Assembly (NCBI RefSeq): GCF_018613155.1
Contig: NZ_JAGGQU010000021.1
Location: 62,001 to 126,000, forward strand
Length of the DNA stretch: 64,000 nt
Direction: 5' to 3'
DNA from: Bacillus sp. ISL-55
Lineage (GTDB): Bacteria; Bacillota; Bacilli; Bacillales; Cytobacillaceae
The notes under the pieces were generated by a model. That model was not told where the DNA came from, made no database searches, and was given only the letters and a program-made list of their open reading frames with translations. This document shows positions 14,301 through 22,355 of this stretch, one piece after another; position 1 is the stretch's first letter; every line of letters starts with the position of its first letter. The translations under genes were made by a program, and so were the position numbers.

Positions 14301-16379
14301 ATGAAACTCATCAATTGGTATACTATCAGTCTAGTCATATTAGCTTTTGCTGCCCTCATTTACTCCATATCGGAAATCCAGTGGGTAGATAACAATGTTT
14401 TCATAGTTGCTGTGATTATTGTCATCATCCTTGAAGTTCTTCCCCTTCGCCTTCCAAGTGGTGATCACTACTCAGCAGGAAGCATCGGCTTTTTATTTTT
14501 ATTGCTGTACAGCGGGTTTTCACATTCAATTTTAGCGATTTACCTTGCCGCTTTTGCTTATTATTTAAAAAACATAAGACGAGGGGCTCCCCATCCCATC
14601 CGCTTATTCGTCACCATTGGGATGTATTCCGGTTCTTTATTGATTGCCAGCAGTGCTATCCACTTTATTGAATGGCAACATAACTACATCGAAATAGCCT
14701 TTGCCGCCATCACTTTTGAATTCGCCAACTTTCTTTTCATCGAAGGCATCGAAGCTACTGTTTTTGGCAAAAGAATGTTTAGCCATTTCAAACAAAAATT
14801 TATCGAACTGATCATTCCAATCTTGATCAGTATCTTTGTCCTGACAATGTTCACTGCCCATTCAGGGGAAATCGAACTGATTCATTTAATGATCTACACT
14901 TTGTTCTTCCTGCTGATTGTCATCTTTTTTTCTCATGAGTATATTAAACAGCTTGAGCTGCGAAAGGCCACTTCCAACGCTTTTATACAGGTTATGGAGG
15001 GACGTATCAAATCCGATTTAACTGGTCACGGAAGCAGGGTTGCTGCGATATGCGAGGTCCTGCTTGACGATTTCGCTTATCCCAAACGCAAGCGCCATGA
15101 TCTTATCCAGGCAGCCATCATCCATGATATTGGAAAAGCCATTTTGCCTTCGCATATTTTCAGAAAAAAAGGCGCGCTCACCTTATCAGAAGAACGTGAA
15201 TATAAGAAACATCCCGAAAAGGCCATGGAAATTGTAAAAACGATGTTCCCAAAGGAGTCTTTTTCCAAATGGATCCTGCATCATCATGAACGCTGGGATG
15301 GAGATGGTTTTCCTTCGGGATTGGCAGGTGCAGACATCCCTCTGGGTGCGCGAATTCTAGCCACCGGCAATGAATTGGAACATCTCCTACAACGCCATCA
15401 GGACCCAGAAACCGTCTTGAATTTAATCAATGATAAAAGCGGAACAGTTCTGGACCCTAAGCTAGTGGAGAAAATCACCCTATCGCATATAGAGGAAATG
15501 CTTATAAGCCTGGAAAAGGAGTTAGTGCGCGAGGAATTGACTGAAGTTTCGGAAACATCCGAGGACATCTATCATGAAACAGATACATACACACAAATCG
15601 GGGAAACCTTCTACCTTCTTGTCAAAAATGGAGTCGTGTTCAATAAAAGGGGAAAACCGTCCCATGAATTTGTTCAGGAACTGGCTGAGACAGCTCTTAA
15701 AAGAAAAGGAGCCGTTCTTGAAACATGTGTCCATCATCAAGAACTCTATTATCTTCATGCACTCCCTGTTTCAAGTCAGGATGTCGTTGTGTTCGTCCAT
15801 AATATAACTCCGTATATGGAGTACAGGAAAACACTTGAGATGAGCGTTCTGGAGTCCTATGTTAACGTAATTAACGTCTTCTCTCAAGGAAAGATCAAAT
15901 TGCTTACCTCCATTGAAATTCTCCAAGGACAATTAGGAGATTTAGTTGGTGAGATGTGCATAAGAAGTGCGTCAGATGTTCCGAAAAGCCGCGCATTCAT
16001 GAAGGAAATACTCGAGCAATATCCGGTGACAATCTCGAATATGAAGGCATTAGTAGCTGTTTCAGAAGCAACATCAAATATCGTCAAGCATGCATCAGAT
16101 GGCCGGTTCGCTATTTACCATAGCTCAACGAAACTTCAGCTTCTTCTTTCCGATCGTGGGTCTGGCATCCCTCTGCATGAGATACCGACTGCTATCCTGA
16201 TTGCAGGTTACTCTAGTAAAAGGTCATTGGGACGAGGTTTCAACTTGATAGGAAATTACTCGGATGGAGTGCAAATTCACACAGCTTCAGAGGGGACATG
16301 CATGTTAATAGAGTTCCAACTCCAAAACGATTCAACCAAACAAAATGGCAAGTTGGTCATGGGGATCAAAAATCATTAA
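14301..16379 (+). CDS. membrane HD-GYP-type c-di-GMP phosphodiesterase fused to an RsbW-like HATPase domain
   Basis: A 692-residue protein with three parts. Residues 1-225 contain about seven membrane helices forming a sensor. Residues about 240-400 are an HD domain with HDIGK (H275, D276) and the HD-GYP signature HHERWDGDGFPSGLAGADIPLGARI from 328; the GYP triad reads GFP, so the motif is slightly altered. A linker follows, and residues about 570-690 are an RsbW/SpoIIAB-type ATPase with N-box SEATSNIVKHA (E589, N593) and DRGSGIP (D618), ending GRGFNLIGNYSD. The fusion would tie c-di-GMP breakdown to phosphorylation or sequestration of a STAS partner. ATG 14301 has GGGAG upstream. Followed by a terminator. 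Confidence 0.88.
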   Translation: MKLINWYTISLVILAFAALIYSISEIQWVDNNVFIVAVIIVIILEVLPLRLPSGDHYSAGSIGFLFLLLYSGFSHSILAIYLAAFAYYLKNIRRGAPHPIRLFVTIGMYSGSLLIASSAIHFIEWQHNYIEIAFAAITFEFANFLFIEGIEATVFGKRMFSHFKQKFIELIIPILISIFVLTMFTAHSGEIELIHLMIYTLFFLLIVIFFSHEYIKQLELRKATSNAFIQVMEGRIKSDLTGHGSRVAAICEVLLDDFAYPKRKRHDLIQAAIIHDIGKAILPSHIFRKKGALTLSEEREYKKHPEKAMEIVKTMFPKESFSKWILHHHERWDGDGFPSGLAGADIPLGARILATGNELEHLLQRHQDPETVLNLINDKSGTVLDPKLVEKITLSHIEEMLISLEKELVREELTEVSETSEDIYHETDTYTQIGETFYLLVKNGVVFNKRGKPSHEFVQELAETALKRKGAVLETCVHHQELYYLHALPVSSQDVVVFVHNITPYMEYRKTLEMSVLESYVNVINVFSQGKIKLLTSIEILQGQLGDLVGEMCIRSASDVPKSRAFMKEILEQYPVTISNMKALVAVSEATSNIVKHASDGRFAIYHSSTKLQLLLSDRGSGIPLHEIPTAILIAGYSSKRSLGRGFNLIGNYSDGVQIHTASEGTCMLIEFQLQNDSTKQNGKLVMGIKNH

Positions 16380-16412
16380 CAAAGACACTGCTTAGCGGCA
16401 GTGTCTTTGCTT
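16379..16412 (+). terminator. terminator after the HD-GYP gene
   Basis: AAAGACACTGC and GCAGTGTCTTT form a perfect 11-bp stem around TTAGCG, followed by a short TTTC run. Confidence 0.85.
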
Positions 16413-16568
16413 TCTGGTATTACATTGTAGCTTAAGTACGGCGTTGGAACAGCAAAACAAAACGCCATCAAAAACGCTGCTAGAGAAGCCTGTAAACTTA
16501 GCATTCACGAATAGTACCATTTGTTGGAATTTGCAGAATGAAGTGAGTTGTTCAATCAAATGAGGGAA

Positions 16569-16766
16569 TTACATGATGCTGGATAACACAGGAGCTTCAT
16601 CGATGAGTTTTTCTTTTATGTTGGTAAAAGTATAATCAGCATGTTGGTTGAATTCTTTTGCCACAACCCATTTAACGAACTGGATTTCTTCAATTGTCAA
16701 ATCGCGGTCTAGCATAGATTGATATTTATCAATCAATTCTATGTATCGATTAGCCATTTTCACCAT
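16569..16766 (-). CDS. small protein of unknown function
   Basis: A 65-residue charged protein (RYIELIDKYQSMLDRDLTIE, then EIQFVKWVVAKEFNQ) predicted to be mostly helical, with no membrane segment. GGGGG stands 4-13 nt before the candidate starts, which supports translation; ATG at 16766, GTG 16763 and ATG 16757 are all possible. It sits between the HD-GYP gene and the LytTR regulator gene, on the strand of the latter. I do not recognise a family. Amino acid composition is ordinary for a real protein, but I cannot exclude a chance frame. Confidence 0.55.
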   Translation of the reverse strand: MVKMANRYIELIDKYQSMLDRDLTIEEIQFVKWVVAKEFNQHADYTFTNIKEKLIDEAPVLSSIM

Positions 16767-16868
16767 TTATCCCCCGTTACCTAGTTAATTAAAATTTTCC
16801 CAATATTTCGCATAGAGATTATATTTCTACATGCAAGGCGAGTTTCCTTCTATAAAATTGATATTTTC

Positions 16869-17603
16869 TTATTTTTTCATCTCAATTTGTTCTTGGACCT
16901 CGTTAATTTTCAATTTGGATATGTATGCATTTTTTTTCGTGTTAGCGAAATAGGCTAAATAAGTCTCACCAGAAGGCTCAATGCGTGTAATCCTGGAGAG
17001 ATTAACTAAATAGGAGCGATGTGTCTTATAGAAATAGTCTGGCAGCAGCCTTTCGAGATCTGCTAACGATTCTGTCGTTTCATGGCGATCGTCTTTCGTA
17101 TGCAGAATCGTCTTCCTTCCCTCTTTCTCAATGTAAAGAATTTCATCAATATGTATATATAAAAAACTATTATTCGACTTAATCGACAGTTTATTATAAT
17201 GTTTTGATTTCTGGGAGAGTGTCCGTTCCAATTGGATCGCTTTCTTTGCTTTATCTAATGCGATGAACAGTCTAGTCCGATCAATCGGCTTCACTAAATA
17301 ATCAACTGCAGACATATTGAAAGCTTCAACAGCAAACTCCTCGTAACCAGTTGTAAAAATGACTTGAAGAGATGGCATGGTTTCTTTGCACAATTTCACA
17401 GCCTCAAGCCCTGTCAGGCCTGGCATGTTTATATCAACGAGTACCAAATCCGGTTTTAACTCTATTGCCTGCTGATGTAGTTCTTCTCCGTTAGTGGCTT
17501 CTCCGATGATCTCAAAATCTGAAAATACTTTAATCATATGCTCCAGTAACAATCTCGATGAGGAATCATCATCAGCAATGATCATTTTTATTTTTTCCAT
17601 CAT
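16869..17603 (-). CDS. LytTR-type response regulator
   Basis: A 244-residue regulator: receiver domain (about 5-120) with acidic pocket ADDDSSS, phosphoacceptor in LVDINMPG and the invariant Lys in VKPID; then a LytTR DNA-binding domain (about 140-240) with YIEKEGRK, KTHRSYLVNL and YISKLKIN. LytTR proteins bind direct repeats upstream of target promoters. No sensor kinase gene is adjacent. Two start codons (17603, 17600) follow AGAGGGATA. It lies downstream of a STAS gene, with a hairpin and a 9-bp direct repeat between them. The protein is a close relative of the one at 26244. Confidence 0.92.
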   Translation of the reverse strand: MMEKIKMIIADDDSSSRLLLEHMIKVFSDFEIIGEATNGEELHQQAIELKPDLVLVDINMPGLTGLEAVKLCKETMPSLQVIFTTGYEEFAVEAFNMSAVDYLVKPIDRTRLFIALDKAKKAIQLERTLSQKSKHYNKLSIKSNNSFLYIHIDEILYIEKEGRKTILHTKDDRHETTESLADLERLLPDYFYKTHRSYLVNLSRITRIEPSGETYLAYFANTKKNAYISKLKINEVQEQIEMKK

Positions 17604-17626
17604 TATCCCTCTTTCTCTCTATTACA

Positions 17627-17655
17627 AGAGCATTTGCTCATCAGGCAAATGCTCT
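17627..17655. promoter_or_regulatory. perfect 11-bp hairpin in the leader of the LytTR gene
   Basis: AGAGCATTTGC (17627-17637) and GCAAATGCTCT (17645-17655) pair around a 7-nt loop. There is no U-run on either strand, so it is more likely an RNA structure or protein site than a terminator. About 45 bp further upstream ACCAATAAT occurs twice in tandem (17698-17715). Confidence 0.6.
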
Positions 17656-17777
17656 CAAAAAGGTGTATGAGACAGATACTTATTGAATACGCTTTATACC
17701 AATAATACCAATAATATCAAAAATTTCGACAAAACGCGACCGCGGATAAGCTGCTGGAAATGTCATTTCCCAATAGG

Positions 17778-18095
17778 CTACACTAAAACCTCTTCGCCCA
17801 AAATCTCTTTCAATTGAATCATCTCGAAGACCTCTTGCACCAGTGGTTGTACTTCCTTGATAAAAATTTGTCGTTCCTCACCGCTGCTTCTCAAAGTTTC
17901 AACAAGATTGATCAAAACACCGATACCAGTCGAATCCACAAAGGGAACGGAACCTAAGTTCAGGGTAACAGTCTGATAAGGGATCAGTCGAGGCAGAATT
18001 TCCTGTTCTACCATCTCCGTAACATCTATATCCAAATCCCCGAACATCTTAACACTTACTTCATTTTCATTCGCTTCAATATTATATGAAAACAT
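17778..18095 (-). CDS. STAS domain anti-anti-sigma factor type protein
   Basis: A 105-residue single STAS domain with the phosphorylation motif in NLGSVPFVDSTGIGVLINL (DST instead of DSSG, still with an acceptor Ser). It is the second such protein in the region. ATG 18095 has AAGGGGAAC upstream. Upstream on the same strand are FapA, an RsbW-like kinase and an EAL protein, so the kinase at 20456 is its likely partner. A full copy of the 181-bp element fills the gap between this gene and fapA. Role inferred: switch protein that frees or blocks a partner of the kinase. Confidence 0.9.
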   Translation of the reverse strand: MFSYNIEANENEVSVKMFGDLDIDVTEMVEQEILPRLIPYQTVTLNLGSVPFVDSTGIGVLINLVETLRSSGEERQIFIKEVQPLVQEVFEMIQLKEILGEEVLV

Positions 18096-18118
18096 ATATG
18101 TTCCCCTTCTTTCTATTT

Positions 18119-18299
18119 GGCTCTTTTCTCAAACTTCGTTGCTATAAACTACAAAATAGGATTGGATGAACTATGTTTATTCATAAAATTAAAACTTATT
18201 ATGAGAAAAGAGCTTGCACACTCAATACCGAACAATAAAATGGCTTTTTATCACGTTAAAATCGGCTTTAGGATTTTAACTACAATCTTTACGAAAACA
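18119..18299 (+). repeat. 181-bp palindromic dispersed element, full copy D
   Basis: GGCTCTTTTCTCAAACTTCG at the left, TTATGAGAAAAGAGCTT internally (18199-18215), the stem GTTAAAATCGGC / ATTTTAAC and CTTTACGAAAACA at the right. It is the reverse complement counterpart of copy B over the whole 181 bp, and occupies nearly all of the gap between the STAS gene and the fapA stop. Confidence 0.8.
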
Positions 18300-18308
18300 A
18301 CCTTCTAT

Positions 18309-20414
18309 TTAGAAACACAATTTTCCTTTTTCATCTAAAAAGGCTGTTATGTTCTTCTGCAGTTCCTGGAAGGTGTATTTTACTTTTCCAATCTGAATGA
18401 CTGTACCTTCATTGGCTAGATCGATCAATATTTTCTTATTGGCCGGTACCATTATCTTCGTTACCGCTCCCCCATCCGAACCCGCTTCCTTTATGGAAAC
18501 TCCTTTGCGGGCATAGACCTCGCCACCGCGTAGAACCCCTGATACCACTAACATTCCACCTGCATGTATTTTTGAATTATAACACCCTTGCCCATGGATG
18601 GACACGTTCCCTCCTGAATAGATGGTACTGTTGATGGCATACATCATTGAAATCTGGCAATCATCATCATTTAGATTTTTATGCTTTTCAATCAGCAGTT
18701 CCATCCGCTCTGCCAGCTCCTCCAGCCGGTGCATCGAGTGGTACTCATTCGTAATGCTCGATAAAAGGCTAAGTTTAAGCTGTTCAGCAATCGTCATCCA
18801 TTCTAGTCCAAGGACATGGCTGCCTTGCGTGCAGACTTCAATTAATTGCTTTGTGGGCGGAATGATTGTTTTGAATTTTTGCTCCAACAAAAGCTTGATG
18901 ACTGGATATAGCCCTTTTTTCTGAAAATCAGTCATTTTGAAAGCCGGCAAAAGCAGCAGGTGATGAATAGAATTCAGCAGTTTCTTGAATTCTTCAAGAA
19001 TGATAGCCAGCAGATTGATCATTTCAGATTCAAAAATATTGTGTTTACCGGCAGACAGTGTGCTGCCAATCGAATTCTTCTGGAGAATAATGGAGTTTTT
19101 CGAAGAAACAATAGCCTTATTTGCATTGTGTAGGATATTGATATGGCCATCAGCTTCGACGACCATTCCCTCTTCGATGTTTCCCAGTATGTCAACGTCT
19201 CCTTTGAAACGAATATTGCCCGAGGTAATATCCACATCAGAGTAGTGCACAAGTTTTGGAATGATTGAGAACTTTGCCAGTAGCCCCCGTTGCTCTACCA
19301 TAGGCCTCCCTGTTTCGGTAGCCACAACCTTATTTCCTTCCTCGATCAGGGCCGTTCCTTTACCAGCCTGGACAATCAATGGATAAGTAGGTTCTGGGGG
19401 AATGGGTGTATTGGATACACTTACTCCAGGGATTCCAGGAATCGGGGGATGGATGACAGCGATCACTTGTCCTTTGTTGACTGTTGGAATGATCTGTACC
19501 TCCCTGAAATCCATGGTCCCGTCCGAACGTTGCTGCGGACCTTTCATCCGGCTTGTATTCACCAAAAGCTCATACACCCCATGTTTTCCCTCTTTGGGTT
19601 TAGTGCCAGAGGCAATAATGAAGTCCCCCTGTTCTTCCGCATGGATCGCCTTCATGATTTCAGCATGGTTGAAACCATGTACGACTTTTAATCTCTCAAG
19701 CTCGCCTAAAATGACCTTATATTCCAACTCATTCTGTATATCAATGATTTCCTCCGACTCAATGACGAGATGAGTGTCAGGGTCTTGATCCACAACTTTG
19801 TAATACTTTTTCATCCCCGGCTCAACATGCAAGGTGACATTGAGATAGTGCGAATCACAAGTAATATGCCATTTTGTTTCCTTTGTTTCTTCTTCTGTTT
19901 TTATCTCAAACCTGTCAGAGCCCGTCACAAGGGTCGTTTCCGTGACAGGCTCCTGATTTTTATAAATTTTCACATGCTTCCCCGGTGTAATCGTCGGATA
20001 CTGGAAAGCCGAGGGTTTTCCATAGAGAATGCCGTCCCTGACCCACACCTTGCCTGCTGTTTGTTCCTCTTCGGTTTTATCTAAATCATCATCATCCCTG
20101 TTTTTCCGTTCATTCATTTCGATTTCTTCAACATGCAGTTCGTTTATTGCCTTTTCCATTTCATGAATGAGGGATAGCTTCCGGCCCGTCTGATTTTCAT
20201 CGGGGGCAGCATCTTTCTGATTCTGGAGGGGCTCGTTACTTTCTATCTTTGTGATCTTAACAATGGCTGGCTGAGTGCCGAGCTTAAGGAATCCTTTTTT
20301 TTCATGCTGAACGATTTCTATAGATACTTGATTTCGGTCTGTCTTTAGAATCTCTAATCCAATATCAACCGCTTCAATGACATCTTTACCTCTAGAAAGA
20401 ATGGATTGATTCAT
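18309..20414 (-). CDS. FapA family protein (DUF342) with N-terminal Jag-like domain
   Basis: A 701-residue protein. Residues 1-55 (ILSRGKDVIEAVDIGLEILK ... KGFLKLGTQPAIVKI) resemble the Jag_N domain; after an acidic linker the FapA/DUF342 beta-helix region extends from about 115 to 690, with repeated DGxINI/GNVSIHGQG-type turns (GDVDILGNIEEG, GGNVSIHGQG, GGEVYARKGV). FapA proteins are cytoplasmic and linked to polar organisation of flagella or pili in other bacteria; in Bacilli the role is unknown. AGAGGG precedes the ATG. It lies between the RsbW-like kinase gene (41 bp upstream) and the STAS gene, apparently co-transcribed. Confidence 0.85.
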   Translation of the reverse strand: MNQSILSRGKDVIEAVDIGLEILKTDRNQVSIEIVQHEKKGFLKLGTQPAIVKITKIESNEPLQNQKDAAPDENQTGRKLSLIHEMEKAINELHVEEIEMNERKNRDDDDLDKTEEEQTAGKVWVRDGILYGKPSAFQYPTITPGKHVKIYKNQEPVTETTLVTGSDRFEIKTEEETKETKWHITCDSHYLNVTLHVEPGMKKYYKVVDQDPDTHLVIESEEIIDIQNELEYKVILGELERLKVVHGFNHAEIMKAIHAEEQGDFIIASGTKPKEGKHGVYELLVNTSRMKGPQQRSDGTMDFREVQIIPTVNKGQVIAVIHPPIPGIPGVSVSNTPIPPEPTYPLIVQAGKGTALIEEGNKVVATETGRPMVEQRGLLAKFSIIPKLVHYSDVDITSGNIRFKGDVDILGNIEEGMVVEADGHINILHNANKAIVSSKNSIILQKNSIGSTLSAGKHNIFESEMINLLAIILEEFKKLLNSIHHLLLLPAFKMTDFQKKGLYPVIKLLLEQKFKTIIPPTKQLIEVCTQGSHVLGLEWMTIAEQLKLSLLSSITNEYHSMHRLEELAERMELLIEKHKNLNDDDCQISMMYAINSTIYSGGNVSIHGQGCYNSKIHAGGMLVVSGVLRGGEVYARKGVSIKEAGSDGGAVTKIMVPANKKILIDLANEGTVIQIGKVKYTFQELQKNITAFLDEKGKLCF

Positions 20415-20455
20415 TTTCCCTCTGCCCTTCTATAAAAGTCCCAAATCCGCTGCTT

Positions 20456-21097
20456 TTATTTTGCCAATGGGAACGGGTCACCATAAAAAATTCTGTCACT
20501 TGCATCCTTCCGGAACTTGGCTGCGATGATCGAACCATGGTCTGTATTAGCTAATAAAAGCTGATCCGTCAGTTTTAGGAGGATGCTAAACCCGAACCCA
20601 AGAGAATCTTTTGTCGAGTAACCAGCAGCCAGTGTTTTATCCTTCAAATCTCTCAGCTCGAAGCCTGGTCCTTTGTCCTGAATCAAGCAAATATATTCTT
20701 CGTCTGTTTCAATGACCATGATACTGCCTCGCTCAGCATGCTTAATGACATTCGTGGTCAGTTCTGAAACAGCAAGCAGCATGTTCATGTAACAGCCATC
20801 TTCTACATTTTTCGTCTCTAAAACCTTACTCAGCATTTCTCGCGTCTTGGGAATATCTTTTGTCGTTCTCAATTTTTTAAAGAAGAGAAGCCTTCCCACA
20901 CTATGCTCTTTGATTTCCTGTTCTGTTACAAGGAGCATCTTCTTTTCAGTTGCCGCATATATTTCCTCACGAAAATAACGAAATTCTGCCAGGTGGCTAA
21001 TTTTAATATTTTGTTCCTTTTTACCAATAGTCAGTTTAGATTCACTGAATGTCGCTTCCTTTATGTTCGTTTTAGGTATTGTATATTTTCCGGTCAT
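20456..21097 (-). CDS. RsbW/SpoIIAB-like ATP-binding protein (anti-sigma-type kinase)
   Basis: A 213-residue protein. An N-terminal region of about 85 residues has no recognised domain; the C-terminal HATPase_c_2 domain shows N-box AVSELTTNVIKHAERG, G1 box QDKGPGFE and GYSTKDSLGFGFSILLKL. Close matches to the last domain of the HD-GYP protein (SEATSNIVKHA, DRGSGIP, GYSSKRSLGRGFNLIG) suggest common origin. Such kinases phosphorylate STAS proteins on Ser and bind sigma factors or other partners. No sigma factor gene is seen nearby. AGGTGAAAG lies before the ATG. It follows the EAL gene by 87 bp. Confidence 0.87.
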   Translation of the reverse strand: MTGKYTIPKTNIKEATFSESKLTIGKKEQNIKISHLAEFRYFREEIYAATEKKMLLVTEQEIKEHSVGRLLFFKKLRTTKDIPKTREMLSKVLETKNVEDGCYMNMLLAVSELTTNVIKHAERGSIMVIETDEEYICLIQDKGPGFELRDLKDKTLAAGYSTKDSLGFGFSILLKLTDQLLLANTDHGSIIAAKFRKDASDRIFYGDPFPLAK

Positions 21098-21184
21098 TTT
21101 CTTTCACCTACTTTCATGATTGTTTCTATTTCCACTTTAAAAAAAGTGGCTGTTCTGCTGCCGTTTATCTTGTTCTGTCATCTA

Positions 21185-21925
21185 TTAAAAATTCAATGCT
21201 TTCATGGACAAACCGGATGGCTCATCCATCCGTTGTGGCCTGCCAAGCAGATAGCCCTGTACGACAGGAACACGAATCATCTTGGCATACGCCAAATCAA
21301 CATCAGTTTCAATGCCTTCTAAAATCAGGCCCATTTTCTGCTTGGCATATTCAATAAGTAATGTGATCATTTCTTGTTTTTCTTTGGAAGTCGATAGGTT
21401 TTCTGAGAAGTAACGATCAAGTTTGATATAATCTGGAGAAAATTCAACTATTTTCTGTATTGTAGCCGCACCTTTGCCTATATCATCAAGTGCGACTTTA
21501 AATCCCATGTCCCTTAAAGTGGCCATTCTTTCTTTAAATTCGGGCAAATTCCATATATGCTCTTCTTCTATCGTCTCATTCAATTCAAAAACGATATTTT
21601 CTGGCCGAATTGAGTATTGATCTATCAAATTCATAACAAAAGTTAAAAACCGTTCATCCATCAAAGTAGAGGGGAAAAAATTAATAAATAGGAGTCCTTC
21701 TTCAAGTATATGCAGCGGGAAATGTCTGATGGCACTCTCGATTGCGATTGTATCCAGTTCAAATAATCGGCCTTTCATTCTTGCTTCAATAAAAACATTT
21801 TCTATTTCCACATTTGCGCGATTTGAGATTCTCATCAAGGCTTCGTATCCAAATACTTTCCATCCATCCAGATTCCACATTGGCTGATAGATATGCCTAA
21901 TGTCCGCTTTATTTAACATCCTCAT
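21185..21925 (-). CDS. EAL domain protein, probable c-di-GMP phosphodiesterase
   Basis: A 246-residue stand-alone EAL domain. Key motifs are present: YEALMR, INFFPST (Asn metal ligand), FELNE, LDDIGKG (paired Asp), KLDR (Lys) and LEGIET (Glu). The DDFG loop reads DDIG, but all expected catalytic residues remain, so hydrolysis of c-di-GMP to pGpG is plausible. It heads a minus-strand unit: EAL, RsbW-like kinase, FapA, STAS and perhaps the LytTR gene. AAGGAGGGG precedes the ATG at 21925; a second ATG lies at 21919. GACATATCAGG, shared with the promoter region of the MHYT kinase gene, lies about 94 bp upstream. Confidence 0.9.
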   Translation of the reverse strand: MRMLNKADIRHIYQPMWNLDGWKVFGYEALMRISNRANVEIENVFIEARMKGRLFELDTIAIESAIRHFPLHILEEGLLFINFFPSTLMDERFLTFVMNLIDQYSIRPENIVFELNETIEEEHIWNLPEFKERMATLRDMGFKVALDDIGKGAATIQKIVEFSPDYIKLDRYFSENLSTSKEKQEMITLLIEYAKQKMGLILEGIETDVDLAYAKMIRVPVVQGYLLGRPQRMDEPSGLSMKALNF

Positions 21926-22355
21926 GATTTCCCCTCCTTCAATTCGAATATATTAATAGTGATAATCAGGTATACAATAAATGTAACTTTAGTCCTATAT
22001 ATTGTCTAATCACCAAAGGACATATCAGGTGTATATCAAGACATCTCACCCTGATAAACTGACAGAATAAGACACAAATGGTACATTTAACGACATTTTT
22101 CTGAATAGCGGGCCTTTTGGTGAGCGTCATTTTTTTTAGTATTGGTGCCCTTCTATACTTCTGTATCATCCATCAGCTACACCTGCAGCAATACGTACAT
22201 TTTAATTGGAGAAATAAAAAACCGCTGTACTGCCAATTTGCAGTACAGCGGTTTTTAAAGAATAGTTTGAACAGAGATTCATATATAAAGTTTTAGAATC
22301 CACATTTAATATTCTGAATCTAAGTCACGTAGGTCCTGTTTTTTCAGTCAGCCAT
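21926..22355. other. intergenic region with a strong two-way terminator
   Basis: 430 bp between the EAL gene and the MHYT kinase gene, both minus strand. It holds the upstream region of the EAL gene (including GACATATCAGG, 22019-22029) and the terminator at 22216-22256. The open frame at 21966-22169 has no family likeness. Confidence 0.6.
22216..22256. terminator. symmetrical terminator after the MHYT hybrid kinase gene
   Basis: AAAAACCGCTGTACTGC and GCAGTACAGCGGTTTTT pair perfectly over 17 bp around a 7-nt loop. U-runs on both strands make it bidirectional. Confidence 0.93.

Noticed and set aside
16430-16512. Short open segment reading YGVGTAKQNAIKNAAREA
   Set aside because: Composition looks protein-like, but it is only about 25 codons between stops, with no start; could be a decayed gene end, too short to support.
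21966-22169. 67-codon frame between the EAL and MHYT kinase genes
   Set aside because: No ribosome binding site or recognisable sequence; overlaps the EAL gene upstream region.
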